Positions 45,925 through 54,340 of a stretch of 64,000 bases of DNA are shown here, piece after piece. The stretch is from Methylobacterium sp. J-078 (lineage in GTDB: Bacteria > Pseudomonadota > Alphaproteobacteria > Rhizobiales > Beijerinckiaceae). A program made the position numbers and the translations under genes. Position 1 is the stretch's first letter. Every line of letters starts with the position of its first letter. The stretch spans positions 1 to 64,000 of the forward strand of contig NZ_JAKSYI010000119.1 of the NCBI RefSeq assembly GCF_022829285.1, in the 5' to 3' direction. A model generated the notes under the pieces. The model was not told where the DNA came from. It saw nothing but the letters and a program-made list of their open reading frames with translations, and did not search any database.

Positions 45925-47289
45925 TCAGATCGGCAGCGGCAGCCCCGCAGATTTCAGGGCCTTGCCCTGGCGCGCCTCGAGGTCCGCGAGGGAGAACCGG
46001 TCGATTTCGCCCTCGAACAGCCGGTGGTAATTCAACTCGGAGCGCAGATGCAGGAACACGGCGCCGAGGCCGACGGCCGCCCGGTCCATGAAGACGAATT
46101 CCTGCGGGATCGTGACCGGTCCACGTTGCTTGAGAGCTTGGTGCACCTCGAAAGCCTGACGCCTGCCATACTCGCCGGGCTTGACACCGTCCGCCACCGT
46201 CCGGGTCCGATCCTCGAGGATGGGTCCGTAGATGAAGCGGGCCCAGATGTTGAGGATCTCGACCAGCTCCTTGTTCAGGTTCTTGAAGCCCCAGGTTTCG
46301 TAGGCGTGGACGATGCGGGCGTTGTCGTTCGTGAGCAGGCCCCGGTAGAGATCGACCACACCGCCGACGAAGCGCGGATGGAAGATGCGCACGCAGCCGT
46401 AATCCAACAGGTTGATGCCCTGGGCCTCGCCGCCCTCGGAGAACACCGTGTAGTTGCCGAGATGGGGATCGCCGTGGATCACGGCGGCACGGCTGAAGGG
46501 ATGCCACCATGCCTTGAACATCGACTGGGCGAGGCGGTTGCGGATCTCGATCGGCGCTTGCGCGAAATCCAGGATGCGCTCGCCATCGAGCCAGCCGAGG
46601 GTCAGGAGGCGCTTCGTCGAGAGATCCTTGTGGATGGCCGGCACGCGCACCGCATCGATGTCACGCAGCACGTTGCCGTAGAGGACGGCGTGCTTGGCCT
46701 CGCGCTCGTAATCAAGTTCCTCCCGGACCCGGGCGCCGATTTCCTTGGCGATCTCGCGGGTGTCGAGCCAGGACGACATCCGGCGATGCAGGGCGAACGC
46801 GACCTCCAACTGCTTGAGATCGGCCTCGACGGCCGATTGCATGTCCGGATACTGGAGCTTGCAAGCGAGCCGGGTTCCGTCGAGGGCGGTGGCGCGGTGG
46901 ACCTGACCGAGCGATGCGGCGGCGGCGGGTTTGAGGTCGAAGCTCTGGAAGCGCGTCTGCCAGTTGGCGCCGAGTTCGGCCATCATGCGGCGCTTGACGA
47001 AGGCGGCCCCCATCGGCGGGGCGTCGGCTTGGAGCTTCTGCAACTCGGTGGCGTATTCGGGCGGCAGCAGGTCCGGAACCGTGGCGAGAAGTTGCGCCAC
47101 CTTCATGATCGGCCCCTTCAGGCCACCGAGGGCCTGAGCGAGCGCCGCCGCGTTGGTGGGGGCCTCCTTGCCGCCGAATAGCTTCGCGCCCGCCATCCGG
47201 GCGGCGACCCCGCCGACATTGGCGCCGACGCGCGCGTAGCGGCTGGCGCGGGCGGAGAAGCGGTTGGCTTCGCGATCGGTGTCGGCCAT
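45925..47289 (-). CDS. ABC1/AarF/UbiB-family atypical protein kinase-like
   Basis: 454 residues of the ABC1 kinase-like family linked to ubiquinone biosynthesis or lipid homeostasis. Motifs: GPIMKVAQLLATVPDLLP (variant of the KxGQ signature with Ala for Gly), AAASLGQVHRA (Ala-rich nucleotide loop), HGDPHLGNYT and LLDYGCVR (catalytic/DFG-like). ATG 47289 chosen over 47319. Stands alone, convergent with nothing nearby; substrate not known. Confidence 0.85.
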   Translation of the reverse strand: MADTDREANRFSARASRYARVGANVGGVAARMAGAKLFGGKEAPTNAAALAQALGGLKGPIMKVAQLLATVPDLLPPEYATELQKLQADAPPMGAAFVKRRMMAELGANWQTRFQSFDLKPAAAASLGQVHRATALDGTRLACKLQYPDMQSAVEADLKQLEVAFALHRRMSSWLDTREIAKEIGARVREELDYEREAKHAVLYGNVLRDIDAVRVPAIHKDLSTKRLLTLGWLDGERILDFAQAPIEIRNRLAQSMFKAWWHPFSRAAVIHGDPHLGNYTVFSEGGEAQGINLLDYGCVRIFHPRFVGGVVDLYRGLLTNDNARIVHAYETWGFKNLNKELVEILNIWARFIYGPILEDRTRTVADGVKPGEYGRRQAFEVHQALKQRGPVTIPQEFVFMDRAAVGLGAVFLHLRSELNYHRLFEGEIDRFSLADLEARQGKALKSAGLPLPI

Positions 47290-47402
47290 CGGGTTCTTCG
47301 GATCTCGGCGAGGACGCATCCGGCGATTCGGCTGCCCCCATGAGATAAGCCCGACGACCCTGCCTGCCAGGGCTCTGCGCCGTTGCGGCGCGGCGGCGCG
47401 TG

Positions 47403-47804
47403 TCAGGCGGCCGGCCAGTTGTCACGGATCCAGCGGGCGAGGCCAGCTTCCCCGACCTCGCCGGCGGCGAGCGCCAGGATCACCGCCGTCGCCTCCACGG
47501 GATCCGGCGCGAATGGAATGTCGTTCAACAGCAGAAAGCCCAGCATCGCCATGAAGCCCGCGCGCTTGTTTCCATCCGTAAATGGATGATTGCGCACGAT
47601 GCCGAACGCGTAGGCCGCCGCCAGATCCGGCATCTCGGTGCCCTCGTAGCGCCACTTGTTGATCGGCCGGCCTACGGCGGATTCGAGCGCGCCTGGATCT
47701 CGAATTCCGGATGCCCCGCCGAAGACCTTAAGCTGACGGTCGTGGGCGTCGATGACGTCCTCGATGGTCAGCCAGTCCGGCTCGTCGTCGACTTCCAGCG
47801 TCAT
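47403..47804 (-). CDS. doc: Doc-type Fic-domain toxin (death on curing)
   Basis: 133-residue Fic-fold protein. The active-site motif HPFTDGNKRAGF (73-84) matches Doc toxins, which phosphorylate EF-Tu with ATP and halt translation; it starts LTIEDVIDAHDRQLKVFGGA and has GIRDPGALESAVGRP, both typical of Doc. Its ATG overlaps the stop of the upstream gene by 4 nt, the layout of a toxin-antitoxin pair, but the partner is not Phd. Confidence 0.85.
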   Translation of the reverse strand: MTLEVDDEPDWLTIEDVIDAHDRQLKVFGGASGIRDPGALESAVGRPINKWRYEGTEMPDLAAAYAFGIVRNHPFTDGNKRAGFMAMLGFLLLNDIPFAPDPVEATAVILALAAGEVGEAGLARWIRDNWPAA

Positions 47805-48226
47805 TTCGCTAGCTCGGTCAGAGTCTCGCGATACTGGACCATGATATTGTCCATGATCGCCGCGACCTTGCTGCGGTGATCGCCACCCTGCTGAGCGGGC
47901 AGTTCCCAGATCGTGCCGGATTTCACGAACCGTGCCTTGCGCACGCGGCCGCGCCGCTTCTCGCCCTGGGCGTCACGGGCGATGCGAAAGCCGCGCGCCG
48001 TCAGGAGGTCCCCGATCAGAGCACCGGACGACTGGATCGCATGATTGCGGGTGGCGGGATCGAACTGCTCGAGTATCGGCTCGATCTCCCAGACCGCAGC
48101 CTGCACCGCCGGCATCTCAAGTCGGCTCAGGAGCTCGTACTGCGGGAGCATGTCGGGACGGATCAGCACGTCCCTGAGAGGACGAGCCTCCGGACGCTCG
48201 AAGAAGGCGGCATGGGTGGGGTTCAT
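47801..48226 (-). CDS. Unrecognised protein coupled to Doc; candidate antitoxin
   Basis: 141 residues, no family recognised. Starts at ATG 48226 with a strong GGAGGT six bases upstream; an in-frame ATG at 48238 is less likely. N-terminal half contains PLRDVLIRPDMLPQYELLSR and EIEPILEQFDPATRNHAIQS; the C-terminal half is basic (GEKRRGRVRKARFVKSG) and could bind DNA or RNA. It is translationally coupled to doc and preceded by an 18-bp inverted repeat overlapping a likely promoter, so it may act as a DNA-binding antitoxin and autorepressor. This is inference from layout; usual Phd antitoxins are about 70-80 residues. Confidence 0.5.
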   Translation of the reverse strand: MNPTHAAFFERPEARPLRDVLIRPDMLPQYELLSRLEMPAVQAAVWEIEPILEQFDPATRNHAIQSSGALIGDLLTARGFRIARDAQGEKRRGRVRKARFVKSGTIWELPAQQGGDHRSKVAAIMDNIMVQYRETLTELAK

Positions 48227-48265
48227 CGTGACCTCCATGGGAAGCCGCTGGTTATCCCCACCCAT

Positions 48266-48306
48266 CGAATACGTCAACGTTGCGTTTTGCAACGTTGACG
48301 TATTCG
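48266..48306 (-). promoter_or_regulatory. Large palindrome overlapping the promoter of the doc module
   Basis: Perfect 18-bp arms (48266-48283 and 48289-48306) with a 5-nt loop. On the minus strand the outer arm contains TTGACG, followed 17 bp on by TAACCA, a plausible -35/-10 pair leading to the gene at 48226. It begins one base after the pepF stop. No T-run follows, so operator is more likely than terminator. Confidence 0.55.
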
Positions 48307-48307
48307 T

Positions 48308-50182
48308 TCACCCCTCCATCGCCTCCAACTCCACGATCATCCCCTCGATCATTGACAGACCGATCTGCCAGAAGCCCGGGTCGCGGGCGTCGAGGCCGAA
48401 GGGGGCCAGCAATTCCCCGTAGGGCTTGGCGCCGCCGGCCGACAGCAGGGCGAAGTAGCGGTCCACGAAACCGTCCTCGGCCTTGGCGTAGACGCCGTAG
48501 AGGGAGTTCACGAGGCAATCGCCGAACGCGTAGGCGTAGACGTAGAACGGCGAGTGGATGAAGTGCGGGATGTAGGCCCAGAAGGGCTCGTACCCGGAAT
48601 CGAGGGTGATCGCCGGGCCGAGGCTCTCGGCCTGCACCGACATCCAGAGGCCGTTGATCTGCTCGGCGGTCAGCTCGCCCTGCTGGCGGGCGAGGTGGAC
48701 CTTGCGCTCGAAGGCGTAGAACGCGATCTGGCGCACCACCGTGTTGATCATGTCCTCGACCTTGGCGGCCAGCATGGCGCGGCGCTGCGAGACGCTGGAG
48801 GTGGCGGCGAGCAGGCGCCGGAAGGTCAGCATCTCGCCGAAGACGCTCGCGGTCTCGGCGAGCGTGAGGGGCGTCGGCGCCATCAGGGCGCCGTTCGGGC
48901 CCGCCAGCACCTGGTGCACGCCATGGCCGAGCTCGTGCGCGAGGGTCATCACGTCGCGCGGTTTGCCCTGGTAGTTCACCAGCACGTAGGGGTGCGCCGA
49001 GGGCACGGTCGGGTGTGCGAAGGCGCCCGGCGCCTTGCCGGGGCGGGTCGGCGCATCGATCCAGTTCCGGTCGAAGAAGGTCCGGGCGATGTCGGCCATG
49101 CGGGGCGAGAAGGCGCCGTAGGCATCGAGCACGGTGTCACGCGCCTCCGTCCAGGGAATCGTGCGCTGGTCCACCTTCGGCAGCGGCGCGTTGCGGTCCC
49201 AGTACGGCAGCGCCTCGACGCCGAACCACTTGGCCTTGAGGCGGTAGTAGCGGTGCGACAGGCGCGGATAGGCCGCCTGCACGGCCTCCACCAGCGCGGC
49301 GACCACCTCCGGTTCGACCCGGTTCGAGAGGTGGCGGGCATCCGCCACGTCGGTGAAGCCGCGCCAGCGGTCGGAGATCTCCTTGTCCTTGGCCAGCGTG
49401 TTGGTGATCAGCGTGAAGGTGCGCAGGTTCGCGCGGAAGACCTCGCTGAGCGCACCGGCCGCCTCGCGGCGCACGGCACCGTCGATGTCCTGAAGCTTGT
49501 TGAGGGTCGGCTCCAGGGTCAGCTGTTCGCCCTGGACGGGGAAGCGCAGGGACGCGATCGTGCCGTCGAACAGTCGGTTCCAGGCCGAGCGCCCGGTCAC
49601 GGACTTCTCGAGGAAGAGCTTCTCGGTGCGGTCGTCGAGCTGGAACGGCTTCTCCCGGCGCAGGTCCTCGATCCAGGGTGCGTAGTGCGTCAGCGGGCCC
49701 TCGGCCATCGCCCGGTCCATGATCGCGTCCGGGATGCGGTTGAGTTCGAGGGCGAAGAACAGCAGGTGGCTGGAGGCCGTGGTCAGGCGCTCCTGCGTGT
49801 CGCCGTAGAACTTCTCGCGGCGCTCGTCCGTGGTGTCGCCCGAATAGACGAGGCCCGCGAAGGACATCAGCCGCCCAAGCAGGTCCTCGATGCCCTCGTA
49901 GGCCGCCACCGCCTCGGCGAGGCCGGCCGAGGCGTCGGGGCCGGCGGCGATCTCGGCGAGGCGCCCGGCATAGAGCTCCGAGAAGCGGGCGCACTCGGCC
50001 TCGGCGCGGACGAGGTCCGCCGTGAAGTCGGGCGAGTCGATTCCCGCGTAGAGGTCCGTCAGGTCCCATTCCGGCAGGGCACCGAGATCGGCCGCGCGGG
50101 CCGCGGCCCTGGCTGCGCTGGACCCTTCCGCATTCGCGACGATGCCCGAGAGAGTGGCATGGGCGACGGCTCGGCTCGGCAT
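48308..50182 (-). CDS. pepF: M3-family oligoendopeptidase F
   Basis: 624-residue cytoplasmic zinc metallopeptidase degrading short peptides. HELGH zinc motif at 416-420 (MTLAHELGHGVHQVL), then the third zinc ligand region LAETASVFGEMLT, and YAYAFGDCLVNSLY near the C-terminus, all typical of PepF/M3B. The ATG at 50182 is preferred over a 45-residue upstream extension with no sequence sense. Divergent from the sigma-54 regulator. Confidence 0.9.
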   Translation of the reverse strand: MPSRAVAHATLSGIVANAEGSSAARAAARAADLGALPEWDLTDLYAGIDSPDFTADLVRAEAECARFSELYAGRLAEIAAGPDASAGLAEAVAAYEGIEDLLGRLMSFAGLVYSGDTTDERREKFYGDTQERLTTASSHLLFFALELNRIPDAIMDRAMAEGPLTHYAPWIEDLRREKPFQLDDRTEKLFLEKSVTGRSAWNRLFDGTIASLRFPVQGEQLTLEPTLNKLQDIDGAVRREAAGALSEVFRANLRTFTLITNTLAKDKEISDRWRGFTDVADARHLSNRVEPEVVAALVEAVQAAYPRLSHRYYRLKAKWFGVEALPYWDRNAPLPKVDQRTIPWTEARDTVLDAYGAFSPRMADIARTFFDRNWIDAPTRPGKAPGAFAHPTVPSAHPYVLVNYQGKPRDVMTLAHELGHGVHQVLAGPNGALMAPTPLTLAETASVFGEMLTFRRLLAATSSVSQRRAMLAAKVEDMINTVVRQIAFYAFERKVHLARQQGELTAEQINGLWMSVQAESLGPAITLDSGYEPFWAYIPHFIHSPFYVYAYAFGDCLVNSLYGVYAKAEDGFVDRYFALLSAGGAKPYGELLAPFGLDARDPGFWQIGLSMIEGMIVELEAMEG

Positions 50183-50356
50183 GATGGTCTGCTTTCCTGG
50201 CGACACGACGGGTGCCGTGCGGGCTGATATCGAGCGCGGACGCGATGCGATCAATCCGCGATCGACAGAATCCTCTCGTACAGGAGGCTTTGTCGGACGG
50301 GACCGACAAAGCGTCACAGCGGCGGCGGCGGCGAGGTGCGAAAAGTCCCATCGTCG

Positions 50357-50371
50357 TTAAGCGCAGCTTTA
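50357..50371. promoter_or_regulatory. Possible CtrA-type site upstream of the sigma-54 regulator
   Basis: TTAA-N7-TTTA, one mismatch from the CtrA full site TTAA-N7-TTAA, 108 bp upstream of the regulator's ATG. Single occurrence; could be chance. Confidence 0.3.
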
Positions 50372-50478
50372 CGCATCTGGCTCACCCTGCGGTTCGAAAC
50401 GAAACAAGCCGATGGTCGAGGGCCCGGGCGACACCGCGTCGCCGGTCCTCCCCGCTCGGCGAGCATCGAGGCCACCCC

Positions 50479-51972
50479 ATGTCGACAACGATCCTCATCG
50501 TCGACGATGATCCCGTGCAGCGCCGCCTCGCCGAGGCGATGGTGCGCCGCCTCGGCTTCGAGGCGCGGGTGGCCGAGAACGGCGAGCAGGGCCTGAACCT
50601 CCTGCGCTCCGGAGAGACCTTCGACGTGGTGCTCCTCGACCTCGTCATGCCCGGCGGCCTCGACGGTCTCGGCGTCATGGCGGAGATGCGCCGGACCGGC
50701 CTCGACGTGCCGGTGATCGTGCAGACCTCGAATGGCTCCATCGATGCCGTCGTCAACGCCATGCGGGCGGGCGCGGTGGATTTCGTGGTCAAGCCGGCCG
50801 GGGCCGAGCGCCTCCAGGTCTCGATCAAGAACGCGCTCAGGGTCGACCAGCTGGAGGAGGAGGTCCGCCGCATGCGCCGGCGCGCCTCGGGCTCCCTCAG
50901 CTTCAAGGATCTCACGTCCCGCAGCCCCGACATGGACCGGGTGATCCGGCTGGCCGAGCGCTCGGCCAAGTCGAACATCCCGGTGCTGATCGAGGGCGAG
51001 TCCGGCGTCGGCAAGGAGGTGCTGGCCCGGGCGATCCAGGGCTCGGGGGACCGCCGCGGCCGGGCCTTCGTCACCGTCAATTGCGGGGCGATCCCCGACA
51101 ATCTCGTCGAATCCACCCTGTTCGGCCACGAGAAGGGCGCGTTCACGGGTGCCACCGAGCGCCATGTCGGCAAGTTCGTGGAGGCCTCGGGGGGGACGCT
51201 CTTCCTCGACGAGATCGGCGAGCTCCCCCTCGACGCCCAGGTGAAGCTCCTGCGCGCCCTGCAGGAGGGCGAGGTCGACCCGGTCGGGGGCAAGCGCAGC
51301 GTGCGCGTCGACATCCGCTTGATCTCGGCGACGAACCGCTCCCTCCTCGACCTCGTTAAGCAGGGACGCTTCCGCGAGGACCTGTACTATCGCCTCAACG
51401 TCTTCCCCATGACCCTGCCGCCCCTGCGGGCGCGGCGCGAGGACATCCCGGACCTCGTGCGCTCGTTCTGCGCCCGCTTCTCGGCGGAGGAAGGCAAGAA
51501 GGTCCGCGCGATCACCCCGGAGGCGATGTCGCTGCTGACGCGCTACGGCTGGCCCGGCAACGTACGCCAGCTGGAGAACGCGCTCTTTCGCGCCGTGGTC
51601 CTGGCCGACGGCGACGAGCTCACCATCGCGGAGTTTCCGCAGATCGCCGCCCAGGTCGAGGGCTTCGACGTGCGCATCCCGGCCGCCCCCACCCAGCCGA
51701 TGGTCCAGCCCGGCGCGCCGGAACCGGTGCGGGAGATCGTACGGGTGGAGGTCCGCGATCCCCACGCCATGAGCCTCGTCGCCGAGGAGACCGGTGAGAT
51801 GAAGACCATGGACGGGCTCGAGGCCGAGATCATCCGCTTCGCGCTGCAATTCTACCGGGGCCGCATGTCGGAAGTCTCGCGCCGCCTCGGAATCGGCCGA
51901 TCCACCCTCTATCGCAAGCTCAAGGACCTCGGTCTCGACGGCGACGCGAAGTCCGACGAGGCCGCGGCCTGA
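50479..51972 (+). CDS. Sigma-54-dependent NtrC-type response regulator
   Basis: 497 residues. Receiver domain (1-120) with acceptor Asp54 (VVLLDLVMPGG); AAA+ domain with Walker A GESGVGKE (173-180), GAFTGA loop (220-225) for sigma-54 contact and Walker B LFLDEIGE (241-248); arginine-finger region FREDLYYRLNVFPM; Fis-type HTH at the end (MSEVSRRLGIGRSTLYRKLK). Start ATG 50479. Activates promoters with RpoN when phosphorylated; no cognate histidine kinase is next to it. Order and length resemble TacA-type regulators of alphaproteobacterial cell-cycle control, but that assignment is tentative. Confidence 0.92.
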   Translation: MSTTILIVDDDPVQRRLAEAMVRRLGFEARVAENGEQGLNLLRSGETFDVVLLDLVMPGGLDGLGVMAEMRRTGLDVPVIVQTSNGSIDAVVNAMRAGAVDFVVKPAGAERLQVSIKNALRVDQLEEEVRRMRRRASGSLSFKDLTSRSPDMDRVIRLAERSAKSNIPVLIEGESGVGKEVLARAIQGSGDRRGRAFVTVNCGAIPDNLVESTLFGHEKGAFTGATERHVGKFVEASGGTLFLDEIGELPLDAQVKLLRALQEGEVDPVGGKRSVRVDIRLISATNRSLLDLVKQGRFREDLYYRLNVFPMTLPPLRARREDIPDLVRSFCARFSAEEGKKVRAITPEAMSLLTRYGWPGNVRQLENALFRAVVLADGDELTIAEFPQIAAQVEGFDVRIPAAPTQPMVQPGAPEPVREIVRVEVRDPHAMSLVAEETGEMKTMDGLEAEIIRFALQFYRGRMSEVSRRLGIGRSTLYRKLKDLGLDGDAKSDEAAA

Positions 51973-52076
51973 CCGTTTCCGCCCGGGTGCGGCCTGCGTG
52001 CGATTGCACACGCTCGCGCTTGGCCCGATTATCTAATGCCATCGGCCGGCCCGGTCGGTTCCGAAGGAGTTCCCCC

Positions 52077-54062
52077 ATGGGCGTTTCGCGCTCCGCTGCC
52101 GTCGCGCTGTCCGCCCTGCTCGCGGGTGCCTCGGCGCAGGCCCAGACGCCCGACGCGGCCCCGGTTCCAGTTCCGCAGGTGCTCCGCAACGCGGCGGCCG
52201 ATCCCGGCGCGATCCCGGCCGAGACGAAGTCGCCGGCCGCGGCTCCGGAAAGCCCGGGCGTCGCCGTGCCGGCGCCACCCTCGGCGCCCGAACCGGCTGC
52301 CCCTCCCCCGGCGGCCGAGGCGCCCGCGCCGCCGCCGTTGCCGAGCGACCCCCAATCGGCGGCCGTCGCCCAGCGCCTCGCGGACCCGGCGCCCCTCCTG
52401 GCACGCCTGTCGACGAAGGAGCGCGAGGCGATCCAGGCCTTCTACGCGCTCGGTGCCTTCAAACCGGTCTGGATCGTCGACGGCGCCTTCACGCCGGCGG
52501 CGAAAGCGGCCGCCGCGCGCTTGGCCGCGGCGGGCGAGGACGGGCTGAACGCCTCGGCCTATCCCGTTCCGGTGCTCGGCACCCAGGGCACGACGGAGGC
52601 GCAGGTCGCCGAGGCGGAACTGAAGCTGTCGGCGGCCATCGTCCTCTATGCGCGTGACGCACGGGGTGGGCGCCTCAACCTCGCGAGCATCGCCAAGCTC
52701 ATCACCCCGACCCTCGACATCCCGGCTCCCGATGCCGTCCTGGGCCGCATCGCCTCCGCGGGGCCCTCGGCCGGTGCGCTCCTGCAGGGCTACAATCCGA
52801 GCCAGCCGGGCTACCTCGCGCTCAAGGGCCGCCTCGCCGCGTTGCGGGGCCACAGCCACGCCCCGGGTGCCCCGAGCGTGCAACTGCCCCCGGGCCCGGT
52901 GCTGAAGCTCGGCATGACCGATCCCCGCGTGCCGATGCTTCGCGCGCGCTTCGGCCTCGAGACCCGCACCGCTGGAACCCTGGATGCCGGTCCGGGCAAC
53001 CCCGAGACCTACGATGCCGGCGTGGCGGCGGCCGTGACGAGCTTCCAGCGCGGACGCGGACTGCCGGCCACCGGCACGCTGACGGCCCAGACCGTCGCGG
53101 CCCTGGGCCGGCCCGACACCGCGACCCGGACGGACGAGGGCGAGGCCGCCCTCCTGGTGAACATGGAGCGCTGGCGCTGGCTGCCTTCCGACCTCGGCCG
53201 CGACTACGTCCTCGTCAACGTGCCGGAGTTCCGCCTCCGCGTGGTGCGCGACGGGCGGCAGCGTGACGAGGCTCGGGTCATCGTCGGTAAAGTCGAATCG
53301 CCGACGCCGATCTTCTCGGGGATGATGGAATATGCCGTCGTCAATCCGTCCTGGAACGTGCCGCCCTCGATCCTGAAGAACGAGTTCCTGCCGGGGCTCG
53401 CCCGCGATCCCAACTACGCGGCGCGGCGCGGCTACGAGGTGGTCTACCGGAACGGCAACGTCTCGGTGCGTCAGCCCCCGGGCGAGCGCAACGCGCTGGG
53501 CTTCATCAAGTTCATGTTCCCCAACAACCACGCGGTCTACCTGCACGACACGCCCAATCGCACCCTGTTCGGCGCCTCCCAGCGGGCGCTCAGCCACGGC
53601 TGCGTGCGCGTGGAGGACCCCTTCCGGTTCGCCGACGCGGTGCTGCCCGAGGCCTGGTCCAGCGAGCGGCTGAAGAAGCTGATCGGAAAGGGCGAGCGCC
53701 AGATCCGCCTGTCCGAGAAGCTGCCGGTGCACTTGGCATACTTCACCACGTCGGTGGATGAGACCGGCACCGTGAGCACCGCGCCCGATCTCTACGGCTA
53801 CGACGCGCGGATGAAGATCGCCCTCGGCCTCAGCCCGGGCAGCCTCCTCGTCGCCAAGGCCCCCGCCGCGAAGGCGACCGCGAAGGTCAAGCCGACCACG
53901 GCGCCGAAACCCGTTGCGGAGGCCCGCCCGAGGCCCGTGCGGGAGGCGCATTCGGACGTGGAGCCGGGCCGCCGGAGCGCGGCGCCGCGACCGCCGGCCG
54001 ATTTCGGTGAGCCCGACCTGTGGACGCCGCGTCCGGCCCGTACGTCGAGCGGGTGGTGGTAG
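52077..54062 (+). CDS. L,D-transpeptidase, YcbB/LdtD-like
   Basis: 661-residue periplasmic enzyme making 3-3 peptidoglycan cross-links. Signal peptide MGVSRSAAVALSALLAGASA-QAQ; a Pro/Ala-rich low-complexity segment (about 25-100); a scaffold domain (100-270); a peptidoglycan-binding domain (about 275-350, TSFQRGRGLPATGTLTAQTV); YkuD catalytic domain with SHGCVRVEDP (His507, Cys509); C-terminal basic Pro-rich tail. A good AAGGAG precedes ATG 52077. Located 104 bp after the regulator and before an M15-type peptidase, suggesting a cell-wall pair. Confidence 0.9.
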   Translation: MGVSRSAAVALSALLAGASAQAQTPDAAPVPVPQVLRNAAADPGAIPAETKSPAAAPESPGVAVPAPPSAPEPAAPPPAAEAPAPPPLPSDPQSAAVAQRLADPAPLLARLSTKEREAIQAFYALGAFKPVWIVDGAFTPAAKAAAARLAAAGEDGLNASAYPVPVLGTQGTTEAQVAEAELKLSAAIVLYARDARGGRLNLASIAKLITPTLDIPAPDAVLGRIASAGPSAGALLQGYNPSQPGYLALKGRLAALRGHSHAPGAPSVQLPPGPVLKLGMTDPRVPMLRARFGLETRTAGTLDAGPGNPETYDAGVAAAVTSFQRGRGLPATGTLTAQTVAALGRPDTATRTDEGEAALLVNMERWRWLPSDLGRDYVLVNVPEFRLRVVRDGRQRDEARVIVGKVESPTPIFSGMMEYAVVNPSWNVPPSILKNEFLPGLARDPNYAARRGYEVVYRNGNVSVRQPPGERNALGFIKFMFPNNHAVYLHDTPNRTLFGASQRALSHGCVRVEDPFRFADAVLPEAWSSERLKKLIGKGERQIRLSEKLPVHLAYFTTSVDETGTVSTAPDLYGYDARMKIALGLSPGSLLVAKAPAAKATAKVKPTTAPKPVAEARPRPVREAHSDVEPGRRSAAPRPPADFGEPDLWTPRPARTSSGWW

Positions 54063-54340
54063 GGCACGCGCCGTTCGGCACGGTCTCGCCACGGTTCGAA
54101 CGTGTGTCGGATCTGCGCGTCGCGCACCGGTTGTCCGAAGCGCGGCGGTCGCGACGTGGCGGCGCTTCGCGTGCGCCCGCGCACCCCGGGCACGTTTTTG
54201 CCACGGTTGCGACCTAACCGTTAAGCCTTCGATCAGCGAAGCGCCGAGGAGTCGGTAAACCGATCGTTTACGGTTTTCGGCAACCTTGCGTTCACCACGA
54301 TTCGCGCTCCGCGCGCGGTCTGGCAGGGGGTGAGACCACG

